A DNA stretch of 64,000 nucleotides from Frankia sp. AgB1.9 (GTDB lineage Bacteria > Actinomycetota > Actinomycetes > Frankiales > Frankiaceae). Where the stretch lies: positions 1-64,000 of the forward strand of contig NZ_JADWYX010000005.1 of NCBI RefSeq assembly GCF_016786355.1, in the 5' to 3' direction. A program made the translations under genes and the position numbers. Every line of letters starts with the position of its first letter. The first letter of the stretch is position 1. Positions 9,449-17,632 of the stretch are shown here, piece by piece. The notes under the pieces are model-generated. The model was not told the origin of the DNA and searched no databases. It saw only the letters and a list, made by a program, of their open reading frames with translations.

Positions 9449-9601
9449 GGGCGAACCTCCGCACGCGTCCGGCGCTGGTCCGCGCTGCCGCGACACCGAT
9501 GACCCGACATCGGCGACCGGCGTGGGGACGACGGCCAGCCAATGACGATCAACGGAGCGCGGGGAGAGAGCGGCCAAGCGGCGATGAACAGACGTTGCCT
9601 G

Positions 9602-9630
9602 AGTTTACGATTCAACGCCGCCGGTCGAAA
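9602..9630 (-). promoter_or_regulatory. Weak sigma-70 type promoter candidate for the rodZ-like gene
   Basis: On the minus strand TTTCGA (9630-9625), a 17-base spacer and TAAACT (9607-9602) give a plausible -35/-10 pair in the AT-richest part of the ftsK-rodZ gap. It lies about 150 bases upstream of the start. Motif match only. Confidence 0.25.
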
Positions 9631-9666
9631 CCCGCCACAGGACCCGAGAGGACCAACTGACTGACG

Positions 9667-12363
9667 TCAGCCACTCCGCAGCGTAACTAGAAGTCCTTCT
9701 AGCTCATCTGGCATCACCAGGACATCACGGGCCTTCGAACCCTCGGTGGGTCCGACGATCCCGCGGCTCTCCATCAGGTCCATCAACCGGCCGGCCTTCG
9801 CGAAACCCACCCGCAGCTTGCGCTGCAGCATCGAGGTCGACCCGAACTGGGAGCTCACGACGAGCTCGACGGCCTGCAGGAACAGCTGCATGTCGTCGCC
9901 GATCTCCTCGTCGATCTCCTTGCGGGGGCCGGCCTCCCCCTCGAACACGTCCTCGCGGAACGCCGGCACCGCCTGTTCCTTGGTGTGGTCGACGATCGCG
10001 GCGATCTCGTCCTCGGAGACGTAGGCGCCCTGGATACGGGCCGGCTTGCTGGCCCCCATCGGCAGGAACAGGGCGTCGCCGAGGCCGACCAGCTTCTCGG
10101 CGCCGGCCTGGTCGAGGATGGTCCGGCTGTCCGCCAGGGACGCCATGGCGAACGCCAGCCGGGACGGGACGTTGGCCTTGATCAGGCCGGTGACGACATC
10201 CACCGACGGCCGCTGGGTGGCGAGCACCAGGTGGATGCCGACGGCACGCGCCATCGCGGTGATCCGACAGATCGCGTCCTCAACGTCACGGGGAGCGACC
10301 ATCATCAGGTCGGCGAGCTCGTCGACGATCGTCAGGATGTACGGGTAAGGGGTGTAGACGCGTTCCGAACCGGGCGGCGCGACGATCTCACCGTTTCGCA
10401 CCTTGCGGTTGAAGTCGTCCACATGGCGAACACCGCAGGCCGCGAGATCCTCGTATCGGTTTTCCATCTCCTTCACGACCCACTGCAGCGCGTCGGCCGC
10501 TTTTTTGGGGTTCGTGATGATGGGTGTGATGAGGTGGGGAATTCCTTGGTAGCTCGTCAGTTCTACGCGTTTCGGGTCGACGAGCACCATCCGCACCTGG
10601 TCGGGGGTGGCGCGCGCCAACACGCTCGTGATGAGCGTGTTGATGCAGGTCGACTTGCCCGCGCCCGTGGCGCCCGCGATGAGGATGTGCGGCATCTTCG
10701 CGAGGTTCGCGAGGACGTAGCCACCCTCGATGTCCTTCCCGAGGCCGACCAGCAGCGGTGCCGGGTTGCCGGTCGCGTCCGAGCTGCGCAGCACGTCGCC
10801 GAGCGAGACCAGCTCCCGGTCGGTGTTCGGGATCTCGATGCCGACCGCGCTCTTGCCCGGGATCGGGCTGATGATCCGGACGTCGGGGCTCTTCACCGCG
10901 TAGGCGATGTTCTTCCCCAGCTGGGTGATCCGCTCGACCTTCACCGCCGAGCCCAGCTCGACCTCATAGCGGGTCACCGTCGGGCCACGGGTGAAGCCGG
11001 TGACCCGGGCGTCCACCTTGAACTGGGTGAGCACGTCGGTCAGCGAGGCGATCACCGCGTCCGTCGCGGCCGACCGCAGCTTCGGCGGCGTGCCGGACTT
11101 CAGCAGCGTCGGCGACGGGAGCACGTAGTCGCCCTCGACGGGCACCGGCACCAGGTGCTCGATCTCTTCGTCCGCGTCGGCGGCGGCCGGAGCCGACGCC
11201 GCGGCGCGCTGCCGTGGCGGGCGCCGGGTGGCGGCCGGCGGCGCCTCGTCGGCCTCCTCGGCCTCCAGGCCCGGGCCGAGGTCGAGGCCCAGGTCGAGAT
11301 CGAGGATGTCGCCGGCCTCCACCGCGGGACCGTGGCCGCCCGGCGGTGCGACCCGCCCGCGACCGACGGCGGCGTCGATGTCGTACACGTCGTCGACCGA
11401 CTTGCCGGCGCGGCCGCCCCGGGACCTGCCGCGGCCCCGACCGGTCGGGGAACCTGTCCCGCCCGTCCCGGAGCCTCTGGAGAGCAGCTCGTCCGCGAGC
11501 CCGGCTCCGTCGTCGAGATCGTCCAGGCCGGTACCGGCCCTGGCGCCTGCCGTTCCGCCACGGCCGGCGGCGTCCTCGCGCAGACCGGTGGCCAGCCGGT
11601 CGGCGAGACCGCGGAAGACCACCGGCACCTGGCGCAGCGGCGTCCGGGTGACCACGAGGACGCCGAACAGTGCCAGGAGGATCAGCAGCGGCGCGGCGAC
11701 GTACGGGGTGACGGCGGCGGCCAGCGGCGAGGACGCGACGAAACCCGCGGTGCCCCCGGCGGCGCGCAGCCGACGGGTACCGCCGGAGTAGTCGGGAATG
11801 CCGCGCACGATGTGGTAGAAGCCGAGCGTTCCCAGCGTCGTCGCGGCCCAGCCGATGACGACGCGGCCACGGCTTTCCGGGTCCGCCGGGGCCCGCACCA
11901 GCCGCCAGGCGGCGACCAGCCCGATCAGCGGCAGCAGCATCGCGCCCGCGCCGAACAGCAGCCGCAGCACGAGGTTGAGCCCGGAGCCAGCCGGTCCGGC
12001 CGCGTGGAACCAGACCGCCGCCATCGTCAGGATGGCACCGCCGAGCGACGCGAGCCCCGCGCCGTCGCGCCGGTGCTCCGGCTCGATCCACAGCTCCTTG
12101 CCGCCGCGCCGGACGTGCCGCAGCGACGAGCCGAACATCGTCGCGATCGCCTGCCACAGCCGGACGACTCCGCGCAGCAGCCAGAACGTCACCGCTAGCG
12201 ACCAGGGCGTCTTGGCGGGCTTGCCTCGGCCGCCGCCGGAGCCGCCCGAGGGACGGGTCGCACCCGCGCCGCGGGCCGCCGACCGGCTGCCGCCTCCGGA
12301 GGACCGGGACGCGGCTGATCCCTCCCGGGGTCGAGCGCTCGCCCCGGTCGTGCGTGTGGCCAC
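9667..12363 (-). CDS. ftsK: DNA translocase FtsK/SpoIIIE
   Basis: An 898-residue septal DNA pump. A basic Ser/Gly-rich N-terminus is followed by about four TM helices (around residues 105-240), a long acidic/low-complexity linker with cytosolic Arg/Gly stretches to about 440, then the RecA-like motor. Walker [10 protein letters not shown] is near residue 565 and Walker [14 protein letters not shown] follows. The C-terminal gamma winged helix, which reads polar DNA motifs, includes [18 protein letters not shown]. It moves the chromosome terminus through the closing septum. The start is GTG 12363 without a clear ribosome site. Confidence 0.95.
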   Translation of the reverse strand: MATRTTGASARPREGSAASRSSGGGSRSAARGAGATRPSGGSGGGRGKPAKTPWSLAVTFWLLRGVVRLWQAIATMFGSSLRHVRRGGKELWIEPEHRRDGAGLASLGGAILTMAAVWFHAAGPAGSGLNLVLRLLFGAGAMLLPLIGLVAAWRLVRAPADPESRGRVVIGWAATTLGTLGFYHIVRGIPDYSGGTRRLRAAGGTAGFVASSPLAAAVTPYVAAPLLILLALFGVLVVTRTPLRQVPVVFRGLADRLATGLREDAAGRGGTAGARAGTGLDDLDDGAGLADELLSRGSGTGGTGSPTGRGRGRSRGGRAGKSVDDVYDIDAAVGRGRVAPPGGHGPAVEAGDILDLDLGLDLGPGLEAEEADEAPPAATRRPPRQRAAASAPAAADADEEIEHLVPVPVEGDYVLPSPTLLKSGTPPKLRSAATDAVIASLTDVLTQFKVDARVTGFTRGPTVTRYEVELGSAVKVERITQLGKNIAYAVKSPDVRIISPIPGKSAVGIEIPNTDRELVSLGDVLRSSDATGNPAPLLVGLGKDIEGGYVLANLAKMPHILIAGATGAGKSTCINTLITSVLARATPDQVRMVLVDPKRVELTSYQGIPHLITPIITNPKKAADALQWVVKEMENRYEDLAACGVRHVDDFNRKVRNGEIVAPPGSERVYTPYPYILTIVDELADLMMVAPRDVEDAICRITAMARAVGIHLVLATQRPSVDVVTGLIKANVPSRLAFAMASLADSRTILDQAGAEKLVGLGDALFLPMGASKPARIQGAYVSEDEIAAIVDHTKEQAVPAFREDVFEGEAGPRKEIDEEIGDDMQLFLQAVELVVSSQFGSTSMLQRKLRVGFAKAGRLMDLMESRGIVGPTEGSKARDVLVMPDELEGLLVTLRSG

Positions 12364-12460
12364 GCCAGCACGTTACAAGGAGGCCCCCGCCACTCCACGC
12401 ATCCCCGACCTTCCGGGCGCGCCGCAGATCATTGTGGGTCAGTTGAGACATGCGCCCTGT

Positions 12461-12472
12461 CGGTATATACCG
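12461..12472. promoter_or_regulatory. Palindrome CGGTATATACCG upstream of padR
   Basis: A perfect 12-base palindrome lies 38 bases before the padR start, followed at 12479-12488 by TGTATATGTA. PadR regulators usually bind AT-rich dyads in their own promoters, so this is a likely autoregulatory operator overlapping the -35/-10 region. It stands out in an otherwise GC-rich gap between the divergent ftsK and padR genes. Confidence 0.45.
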
Positions 12473-12509
12473 GCCATCTGTATATGTAGAGCGCATGTCA
12501 GGGGACGAG

Positions 12510-12878
12510 ATGCGCGAGCCCACCTTCCTGGTCCTGGCCGCGCTCGCCGACGGGCCACGCCACGGCTATGGCGTCATTCGCGAGGTCGAGGCGATCTCCC
12601 ACGGCCGGGTCCGGCTGCGGGCGGGCACCCTCTACAGCGCGTTGGACCGCCTCGCGGCCGACGGCCTGGTCCGCCGCGGGCGCGAGGAGGCGGTGGACGG
12701 CCGCCTGCGCCGGTATTACGAGCTCACCGACCACGGCGCCGCCGCTCTCGGGGATCAGGTCGCGCGCCTGCGCGCCAACGCCGCCGAGGCGGACCGACGG
12801 CTGCGGGCCCGCAGGGCCGCTCTGACCGGCGGTCTCGACTCCGCCACCGGGCCGGCCTACCTCGGCGCTCCCGCGTGA
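12510..12878 (+). CDS. PadR-family transcriptional regulator
   Basis: A 122-residue winged-helix regulator of the PadR family: EPTFLVLAALADGPRHGYGV, then LRAGTLYSALDRLAADGLV and a YYELTDHG wing typical of the family. The frame is open further upstream, but ATG 12510 has AGGGGA before it and gives the usual short N-terminus; ATG 12495 is the alternative. It overlaps the following membrane-protein gene by 4 bases (GTGA), the usual arrangement in which PadR controls its partner. PadR proteins repress in response to small ligands or membrane stress. Confidence 0.88.
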   Translation: MREPTFLVLAALADGPRHGYGVIREVEAISHGRVRLRAGTLYSALDRLAADGLVRRGREEAVDGRLRRYYELTDHGAAALGDQVARLRANAAEADRRLRARRAALTGGLDSATGPAYLGAPA

Positions 12879-14020
12879 GCGCCGAGTCCTCGGGCCCCGG
12901 CGGCATCCCGGCCGATGGCCCCGCCGGCGACCCGCACCGCGACGTCACCAGTCCGAGCACCCCGACCTCCCCGGTCCGCGACAACCGGCTGGAAGGCGCG
13001 TATGGCCGGCTGTTGCTCGCCTACCCGCGCCACTGGCGCGCCGAGCACGAAGCGGCGCTGCTGGCCACGCTGCTCGACGCCGCCGAGGCGGACGGGCGGG
13101 GGCGACCGACACTCGCCGAGGCCGCCGACCTGGTGGGAAACGGCCTCGCCACCCGCGCCCGCCCGGTGATCGGCTGGATTCCGGCCAGGGCGCGCCTCGC
13201 TGTCGCGACTGTCGCCCTCGCGGCCGGCGGTGTGCTTTCCGCCGTGATGCTCACCGTCGCCGAGCAGGGACCTGGCCCGGTCTGGCCGTTCGCCCCGCCG
13301 GATCAGCCACTGTCGGGCGCTCGGGCACCGGTCGGCCTGGGACCGCTGGAAACCGACGGGCTGGTGGTCTATCTGCCCTGGCTGGTCGCGTTCGGCGCCG
13401 CGGCCCTGGGGCTGCGGCGGGTGGCTCGGATCGCGGCCGTGGCGGTCCTACCGGCGACCGCGGCGGTGCTGACGCTCAGCTCGGTCAGTCGGGTACAGCG
13501 TCCGCCGCTGGCGCTGCTGGCCACGCTCTGTCTGCTCGCGCTGGTCGTCGCGGTGGTCTGGACGGCGCCCGCGGCCCCGGGCCGCGCCGAGTACCGCCGG
13601 CCGCTGGCTGTCACCACACTGCTGATCACCGGGTGGATTCCCGTCGTCGTGCTCTTCTACCGGGTCGCGAGGCTCGCGGGCGACCTGCCCACGCGGCAGA
13701 TGGTGACAGGCGGCTACTTTCACGTGTACTCGCTGTACTACGACCTGTCCGAATCGTTGCCCTCGGCCTTCCTGGTGGCCGGGCTCGCCATGGTCGTTCT
13801 CAGCGTGTTCAGACCCGGCTGGCTGGCGGCGTTCAGCGTCACCGGGGTTGCCGTCTCGCCCCTCGGCTTCTCCCGCATCCGGGCGTATGACGATGCGGCG
13901 GCCGACCACGCGCTGATGCTCGGCCTGTTCGTCTTCATCCTCGTCCTGCTCGGCGTGTTTGATCTTCAACGCGCCGCCCGCCGCCAGGCGCACCACACCA
14001 CGTCGACGGCCGCGGACTAA
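12875..14020 (+). CDS. Multi-pass membrane protein coupled to PadR
   Basis: A 381-residue protein. The soluble N-terminus (around residues 1-100) contains EGAYGRLLLAYPRHWRAEHE followed by LADLVGNGLATRAR-like sequence, typical of actinobacterial proteins encoded with PadR regulators (permease-prefix or HAAS-like domain). About eight hydrophobic segments follow to the C-terminus. GTG 12875 overlaps the padR stop. I do not recognise an enzymatic motif; the role may be sensing or membrane homeostasis. The frame extends upstream into ftsK antisense sequence, which I regard as chance. Confidence 0.7.
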   Translation: MSAESSGPGGIPADGPAGDPHRDVTSPSTPTSPVRDNRLEGAYGRLLLAYPRHWRAEHEAALLATLLDAAEADGRGRPTLAEAADLVGNGLATRARPVIGWIPARARLAVATVALAAGGVLSAVMLTVAEQGPGPVWPFAPPDQPLSGARAPVGLGPLETDGLVVYLPWLVAFGAAALGLRRVARIAAVAVLPATAAVLTLSSVSRVQRPPLALLATLCLLALVVAVVWTAPAAPGRAEYRRPLAVTTLLITGWIPVVVLFYRVARLAGDLPTRQMVTGGYFHVYSLYYDLSESLPSAFLVAGLAMVVLSVFRPGWLAAFSVTGVAVSPLGFSRIRAYDDAAADHALMLGLFVFILVLLGVFDLQRAARRQAHHTTSTAAD

Positions 14021-14052
14021 CGGGGCGCCGAACGCGGAACATCGGCTGACAC

Positions 14053-14127
14053 TGATCGCCGTTTCGGCCCTCGGGTGGTCGCAAACCGGGCGCTCTCGCA
14101 ACCACTGGAGGGCCGAAACGGCGATCA
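14053..14127. repeat. 75-bp intergenic inverted repeat, copy A
   Basis: Left arm 14053-14079 and right arm 14101-14127 are inverted copies, 27 bases each with 25 pairs matching, around a 21-base loop. The arm begins TGATCGCCGTTTCGGCCCTC. It lies between convergent genes (membrane protein ending 14020, RNase J ending 14214). A second element with the same dimensions is at 26904-26978. It could be a bidirectional terminator, a REP/MITE-like repeat or a structured RNA. There is no T-run beside it. Confidence 0.85.
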
Positions 14128-14213
14128 ACCCGCCGGACCGGGGCAGGCGCCGCAGGGCTGATGCTCAGGCGGACAGCCGGGACCCGCGAGACGCGGACCC
14201 GGCTGGCTCCTGG

Positions 14214-15899
14214 TCAGACCTCGACGACCACCGGGAGGATCATCGGGCGGCGGCGGTAGTTGTCGCTCACCCAGCGGCCGACGATGCGGCGCACCAGCTG
14301 TTGGAGCGCGTTGACGTCGGTCATGCCGTTGCGCATGCCGTCGGCCAGGCCGTCGTTGACCAGCTTGCGCACCTTGTCGAAGGCGACCTTGTCGTCGGAG
14401 AAGCCCCGCGCCATCAGCTCCGGACCGGCGACGACCTTCCCCGCGGCGGCGTCCACCACGGCGGTGATCGTGATGAAACCCTCCTCGCCGAGGATGCGCC
14501 GGTCCTTCAGGCTCGACTCGCGGACGTCGCCCACGGCGAGACCGTCGACGTAGACGTAGCCGCACGGCACCGCGCCCGTGATCGTCGCCTGCCCCTCGAC
14601 CAGGTCGACGACCATGCCGTCCTCCGCGAGCACGATCCGCTCCGGCGGGAGGCCGGTCAGCTCGGCGAGCACGCCGTGCGCCCGCAGGTGCCGCCACTCG
14701 CCGTGCACCGGCATCATGTTCGACGGCCGGGTCGCGTTCAGCACGTAGAGCAGCTCGCCGGCCGGCGCATGGCCGGAGGTGTGCACCTTCGCGACGCCCT
14801 TGTGGACGACCTTGGCGCCCCACCGGGTCAGCCCGTTGATCACCCGGAAGACCGACTCCTCGTTGCCCGGGATCAGGCTGGAGGCGAGCACGACGGTGTC
14901 ACCGGCCTCGATCCGGATCGCGTGGTCGCGGTTGGCCATCCGGGACAGCGCCGAGAGCGGCTCGCCCTGGGATCCGGTGGAGATCAGGCAGATGTTGCGG
15001 TCCGGCAGCGACTCGACGTCGCGGGCGTCGATGATCAGGCCCGGCGGCACGCGGAGCAGGCCGAGATCGCGGGCCACCCCCATGTTGCGGACCATCGAGC
15101 GGCCGATGAACGCGACCGAGCGGCCGTGCGCCTCGGCGGCGTCGAGGACCTGCTGGACCCGGTGGACGTGGCTGGCGAAGCAGGCCACGATGATCCGCTT
15201 GCCGGCCTCGCGGAAGACGCCGTCGAGCACCGGCGCGATCTCGCGCTCGGAGGTGACGAAGCCGGGAACCTCGGCGTTCGTCGAGTCCGACATGAGCAGG
15301 TCGACACCCTCGGCACCGAGCCGAGCGAAGCCACCGAGGTCGGTCAGCCGGCCGTCGAGCGGCAGCTGGTCCATCTTGAAGTCGCCGGTGTGCAGCACCA
15401 GGCCCGCGGCGGTGCGGATCGCGACCGCGACCGCGTCCGGGATCGAGTGGTTGACGGCGAAGAACTCGAGGTCGAACGGCCCGAAGCTGTGCCGCTCCTC
15501 CTCGGTGATCTGGAGGGTGACCGGCTTGATCCGGTGCTCCTGCAGCTTCGCGACCATCAGCGCCAGGGTCAGCCGGGTCCCGACCAGCGGGATGTCGGCC
15601 CGCTCGCGCAGCAGGTAGGGCACCGCGCCGATGTGGTCCTCGTGCGCGTGGGTGAGGATCACGGCCTCGATGTCGTCGAGGCGGTCCCGGATGGCGGTGA
15701 AGTCCGGCAGGATCAGGTCGACGCCGGGCTGGTCGGTCTCCGGGAACAGCACGCCACAGTCGACGATGAGCAGCCGGCCCGCGTGTTCGAAGACGGTCAT
15801 GTTCCGGCCGATCTCACCGAGACCGCCGAGAGCGATGATCCGCAGGCCCTCGACGGGCAGCGGGGGCGGGGCACCGAGCCCCGGATGCGGGTGGCTCAT
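14214..15899 (-). CDS. rnj: Ribonuclease J
   Basis: A 561-residue metallo-beta-lactamase/beta-CASP ribonuclease. The catalytic zinc motif is THAHEDHIGAVPYL; the beta-CASP region shows MSDSTNAEVPGF and VHTSGHAPAGELLYVLNATRP, and a C-terminal domain follows. RNase J has 5'-to-3' exo- and endonuclease activity in mRNA decay and rRNA maturation. ATG 15899 overlaps the dapA stop in an ATGA arrangement; dapA-rnj is a conserved actinobacterial pair. Length is normal for the family. Confidence 0.95.
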   Translation of the reverse strand: MSHPHPGLGAPPPLPVEGLRIIALGGLGEIGRNMTVFEHAGRLLIVDCGVLFPETDQPGVDLILPDFTAIRDRLDDIEAVILTHAHEDHIGAVPYLLRERADIPLVGTRLTLALMVAKLQEHRIKPVTLQITEEERHSFGPFDLEFFAVNHSIPDAVAVAIRTAAGLVLHTGDFKMDQLPLDGRLTDLGGFARLGAEGVDLLMSDSTNAEVPGFVTSEREIAPVLDGVFREAGKRIIVACFASHVHRVQQVLDAAEAHGRSVAFIGRSMVRNMGVARDLGLLRVPPGLIIDARDVESLPDRNICLISTGSQGEPLSALSRMANRDHAIRIEAGDTVVLASSLIPGNEESVFRVINGLTRWGAKVVHKGVAKVHTSGHAPAGELLYVLNATRPSNMMPVHGEWRHLRAHGVLAELTGLPPERIVLAEDGMVVDLVEGQATITGAVPCGYVYVDGLAVGDVRESSLKDRRILGEEGFITITAVVDAAAGKVVAGPELMARGFSDDKVAFDKVRKLVNDGLADGMRNGMTDVNALQQLVRRIVGRWVSDNYRRRPMILPVVVEV

Positions 15900-16873
15900 G
15901 ACGCGGCTGCCCCCCGGCCCGCCAAGGTCGGCTGCGCCGGGCGGGTCGTGACCCCGGCCATCGCGAGGGACAGGTCTGCCGGCGGCGTGAGCGTCGACGC
16001 GGCGAGGTCGAGAGTCAGCTGAGCGATCTCGTCCTCCGTGGCGTCGACCAGTGGTGAACGGACCGGCCCGCCGGGCAGGCCGGCGAGGGTCAAAGCGGCC
16101 TTCGTTGTGATCACTCCCTGCGTACTGAAAATTCCCTTGAAGATCGGTAGTAGGCCCTGGTGCAGCTCGCGCGCCGTCACCGGGTCGCCCGCGTCGAACG
16201 CGGCGATCATGGCGCGCAGGGCCGGCGCCCCGACATGCGCGACCACACTGACCAGGCCGACGGCGCCGATCGCCAGCAGCGGCAGCGTGAGCGCGTCGTC
16301 GCCCGAGTAGTAGGCCAGGTCGGTGTTCGCGATGACCCGCGAGGACGCCTCGAGGTCGGCCTTCGCGTCCTTCACGGCGACGATGTTCGGATGCTCGGCG
16401 AGGGCCAGCATCGTCTCGGTCGCCACCGGGACGCCGGAGCGGCCCGGAATGTCATAGATCATCACCGGCAGCCCGGTGGCGTCGGCGACCGACCGGAAGT
16501 GCCGGGCGAGCCCGGCCTGCGGCGGCTTGCTGTAGTAGGGCGTGACGACGAGCACGCCATGGGCGCCGGCCCGCTCGGCGGCCTTCGCAAGCTCGATCGT
16601 GTGGTGGGTGTCGTAGGTGCCCACGCCGGCGATGACGCTCGCCCGGTCGCCGACCGCGCCGAGCACGGTCCGCAGCAGCTGGTCCTTCTCCGCGTCGGAG
16701 GTGGTCGGCGACTCACCGGTGGTCCCACTGATCACCAGGCCGTCGCTGCCCGCGTCCACCAGGTGCGTGGCCAGTGCCGCCACGCCATCGAGGTCGAGGC
16801 CGCCGTCGGCGTCGAACGGCGTCACCATCGCGGTGAGCAGGCGCCCGAAAGGCGCCGGGGGCAACACTGACAT
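15896..16873 (-). CDS. dapA: 4-hydroxy-tetrahydrodipicolinate synthase
   Basis: A 325-residue TIM-barrel class I aldolase that condenses pyruvate with aspartate semialdehyde, the first committed step to diaminopimelate and lysine. It shows GRLLTAMVTPFDADGGLD, the pyruvate-binding ISGTTGES, YYSKPPQAGL, IYDIPGRSGV and the Schiff-base lysine in NIVAVKDAKADLE. ATG 16873 gives a normal N-terminus; ATG 16903, with a GAGTGGA before it, is a possible earlier start. DapB for the next step is encoded at 32.7 kb, not adjacent. Confidence 0.93.
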   Translation of the reverse strand: MSVLPPAPFGRLLTAMVTPFDADGGLDLDGVAALATHLVDAGSDGLVISGTTGESPTTSDAEKDQLLRTVLGAVGDRASVIAGVGTYDTHHTIELAKAAERAGAHGVLVVTPYYSKPPQAGLARHFRSVADATGLPVMIYDIPGRSGVPVATETMLALAEHPNIVAVKDAKADLEASSRVIANTDLAYYSGDDALTLPLLAIGAVGLVSVVAHVGAPALRAMIAAFDAGDPVTARELHQGLLPIFKGIFSTQGVITTKAALTLAGLPGGPVRSPLVDATEDEIAQLTLDLAASTLTPPADLSLAMAGVTTRPAQPTLAGRGAAAS

Positions 16874-17240
16874 ACCGGCCACGCTAGCTGGCACCTCCGA
16901 CATTCCACTCGGCTTCATTCCAGGCGACGATGCGCCGCCCGCGCGGGCCCGTCGACCCATCGGGCCAGGTCCGCGCACAGCCGCACCCCCGCCCGGGCCG
17001 CCGGCCTCCACCCTGGGGCCGCGGCGCAGGCGTCATTCTCCCGCCACCGGCGATGACGCGCCCACGGTCCCGACCGCCGCCGGTCAACGCTGGACGAGGC
17101 CGCGGACACATTGACGATACGGCGCCCGATCTCGCCGCACCGGCCGAGCACCGGACCGTTCCCCACAGTTCAGCGCGGCCACCGCCCCTGGACGGCGCCA
17201 TTGCCCGGCGCCGCCGCGGCGACCGCCCGCACCCGGCCGG

Positions 17241-17408
17241 TCAGCGAACCTGCTGGTCGCGGCCCGACTCGGCCCGGGCGCCGCGCGCCCTGGAGATCAT
17301 GCTTCGGTCGAGCCGCTGCCACAGGTCGCGGCGGGCCAGGCGAACCAGCGCGTGACCGCCGGCCCGCGGCGCGCGCACCGTGACGCCGAGGCCAAAGTTT
17401 TTGGGCAT
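17241..17408 (-). CDS. Possible small basic protein, unrecognised
   Basis: A 55-codon frame starts at ATG 17408 (MPKNFGLGVTVRAPRAGG) and is Arg-rich (DLWQRLDRSMISRARGAR). Its third codon positions are mostly G/C like real genes here, but the ribosome site is weak and I recognise no family. It may be a real small protein or a chance frame; listed with low confidence because nothing else explains the stretch. Confidence 0.25.
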   Translation of the reverse strand: MPKNFGLGVTVRAPRAGGHALVRLARRDLWQRLDRSMISRARGARAESGRDQQVR

Positions 17409-17620
17409 GATCACCGGTCCATCCGTCGGATGCCGGGGTTCCTGCCCGATCAACGACGTTGAATGCTCAGCAACGTCGATCCGGCAGGTCCGGGATGGGA
17501 CTTCCGAACAGGCTACCGTGCCGCATCCGCTCCGTCACCGATACCGGCTCGGCGGCACAACGCCGGGGGCGCCGCCACCGCCGCGGGTGCCGGCTTCGCG
17601 CCTTACAGAAAGAGATGTCC

Positions 17621-17626
17621 TAGTCT
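17621..17626 (+). promoter_or_regulatory. -10 element TAGTCT implying a leaderless mRNA
   Basis: TAGTCT lies 6 bases before the GTG start at 17633, the usual distance from a -10 box to a transcription start. There is no ribosome-binding site upstream of that GTG. Leaderless transcripts are common in actinobacteria. No convincing -35 box is visible at 17 bases. Confidence 0.35.
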
Positions 17627-17632
17627 GCGACG

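Larger units (their letters stand above)
16874..17632. other. 759-base gap between dapA and the membrane-protein gene
   Basis: The sequence is GC-rich and has no recognisable domain in any frame apart from one small basic ORF (17241-17408, listed separately). It contains the dapA promoter on the minus strand and the promoter of the plus-strand gene at its right end. No tRNA, tandem repeat or mobile-element end was seen. Confidence 0.4.

Noticed and set aside
9985-12198. 737-codon plus-strand frame opposite ftsK
   Set aside because: No recognisable domain, and the minus strand encodes complete FtsK motifs.
14053-14127. Integron attC site
   Set aside because: The inverted repeat lacks the GTTRRRY-type core sites, and there is no integrase or cassette series.
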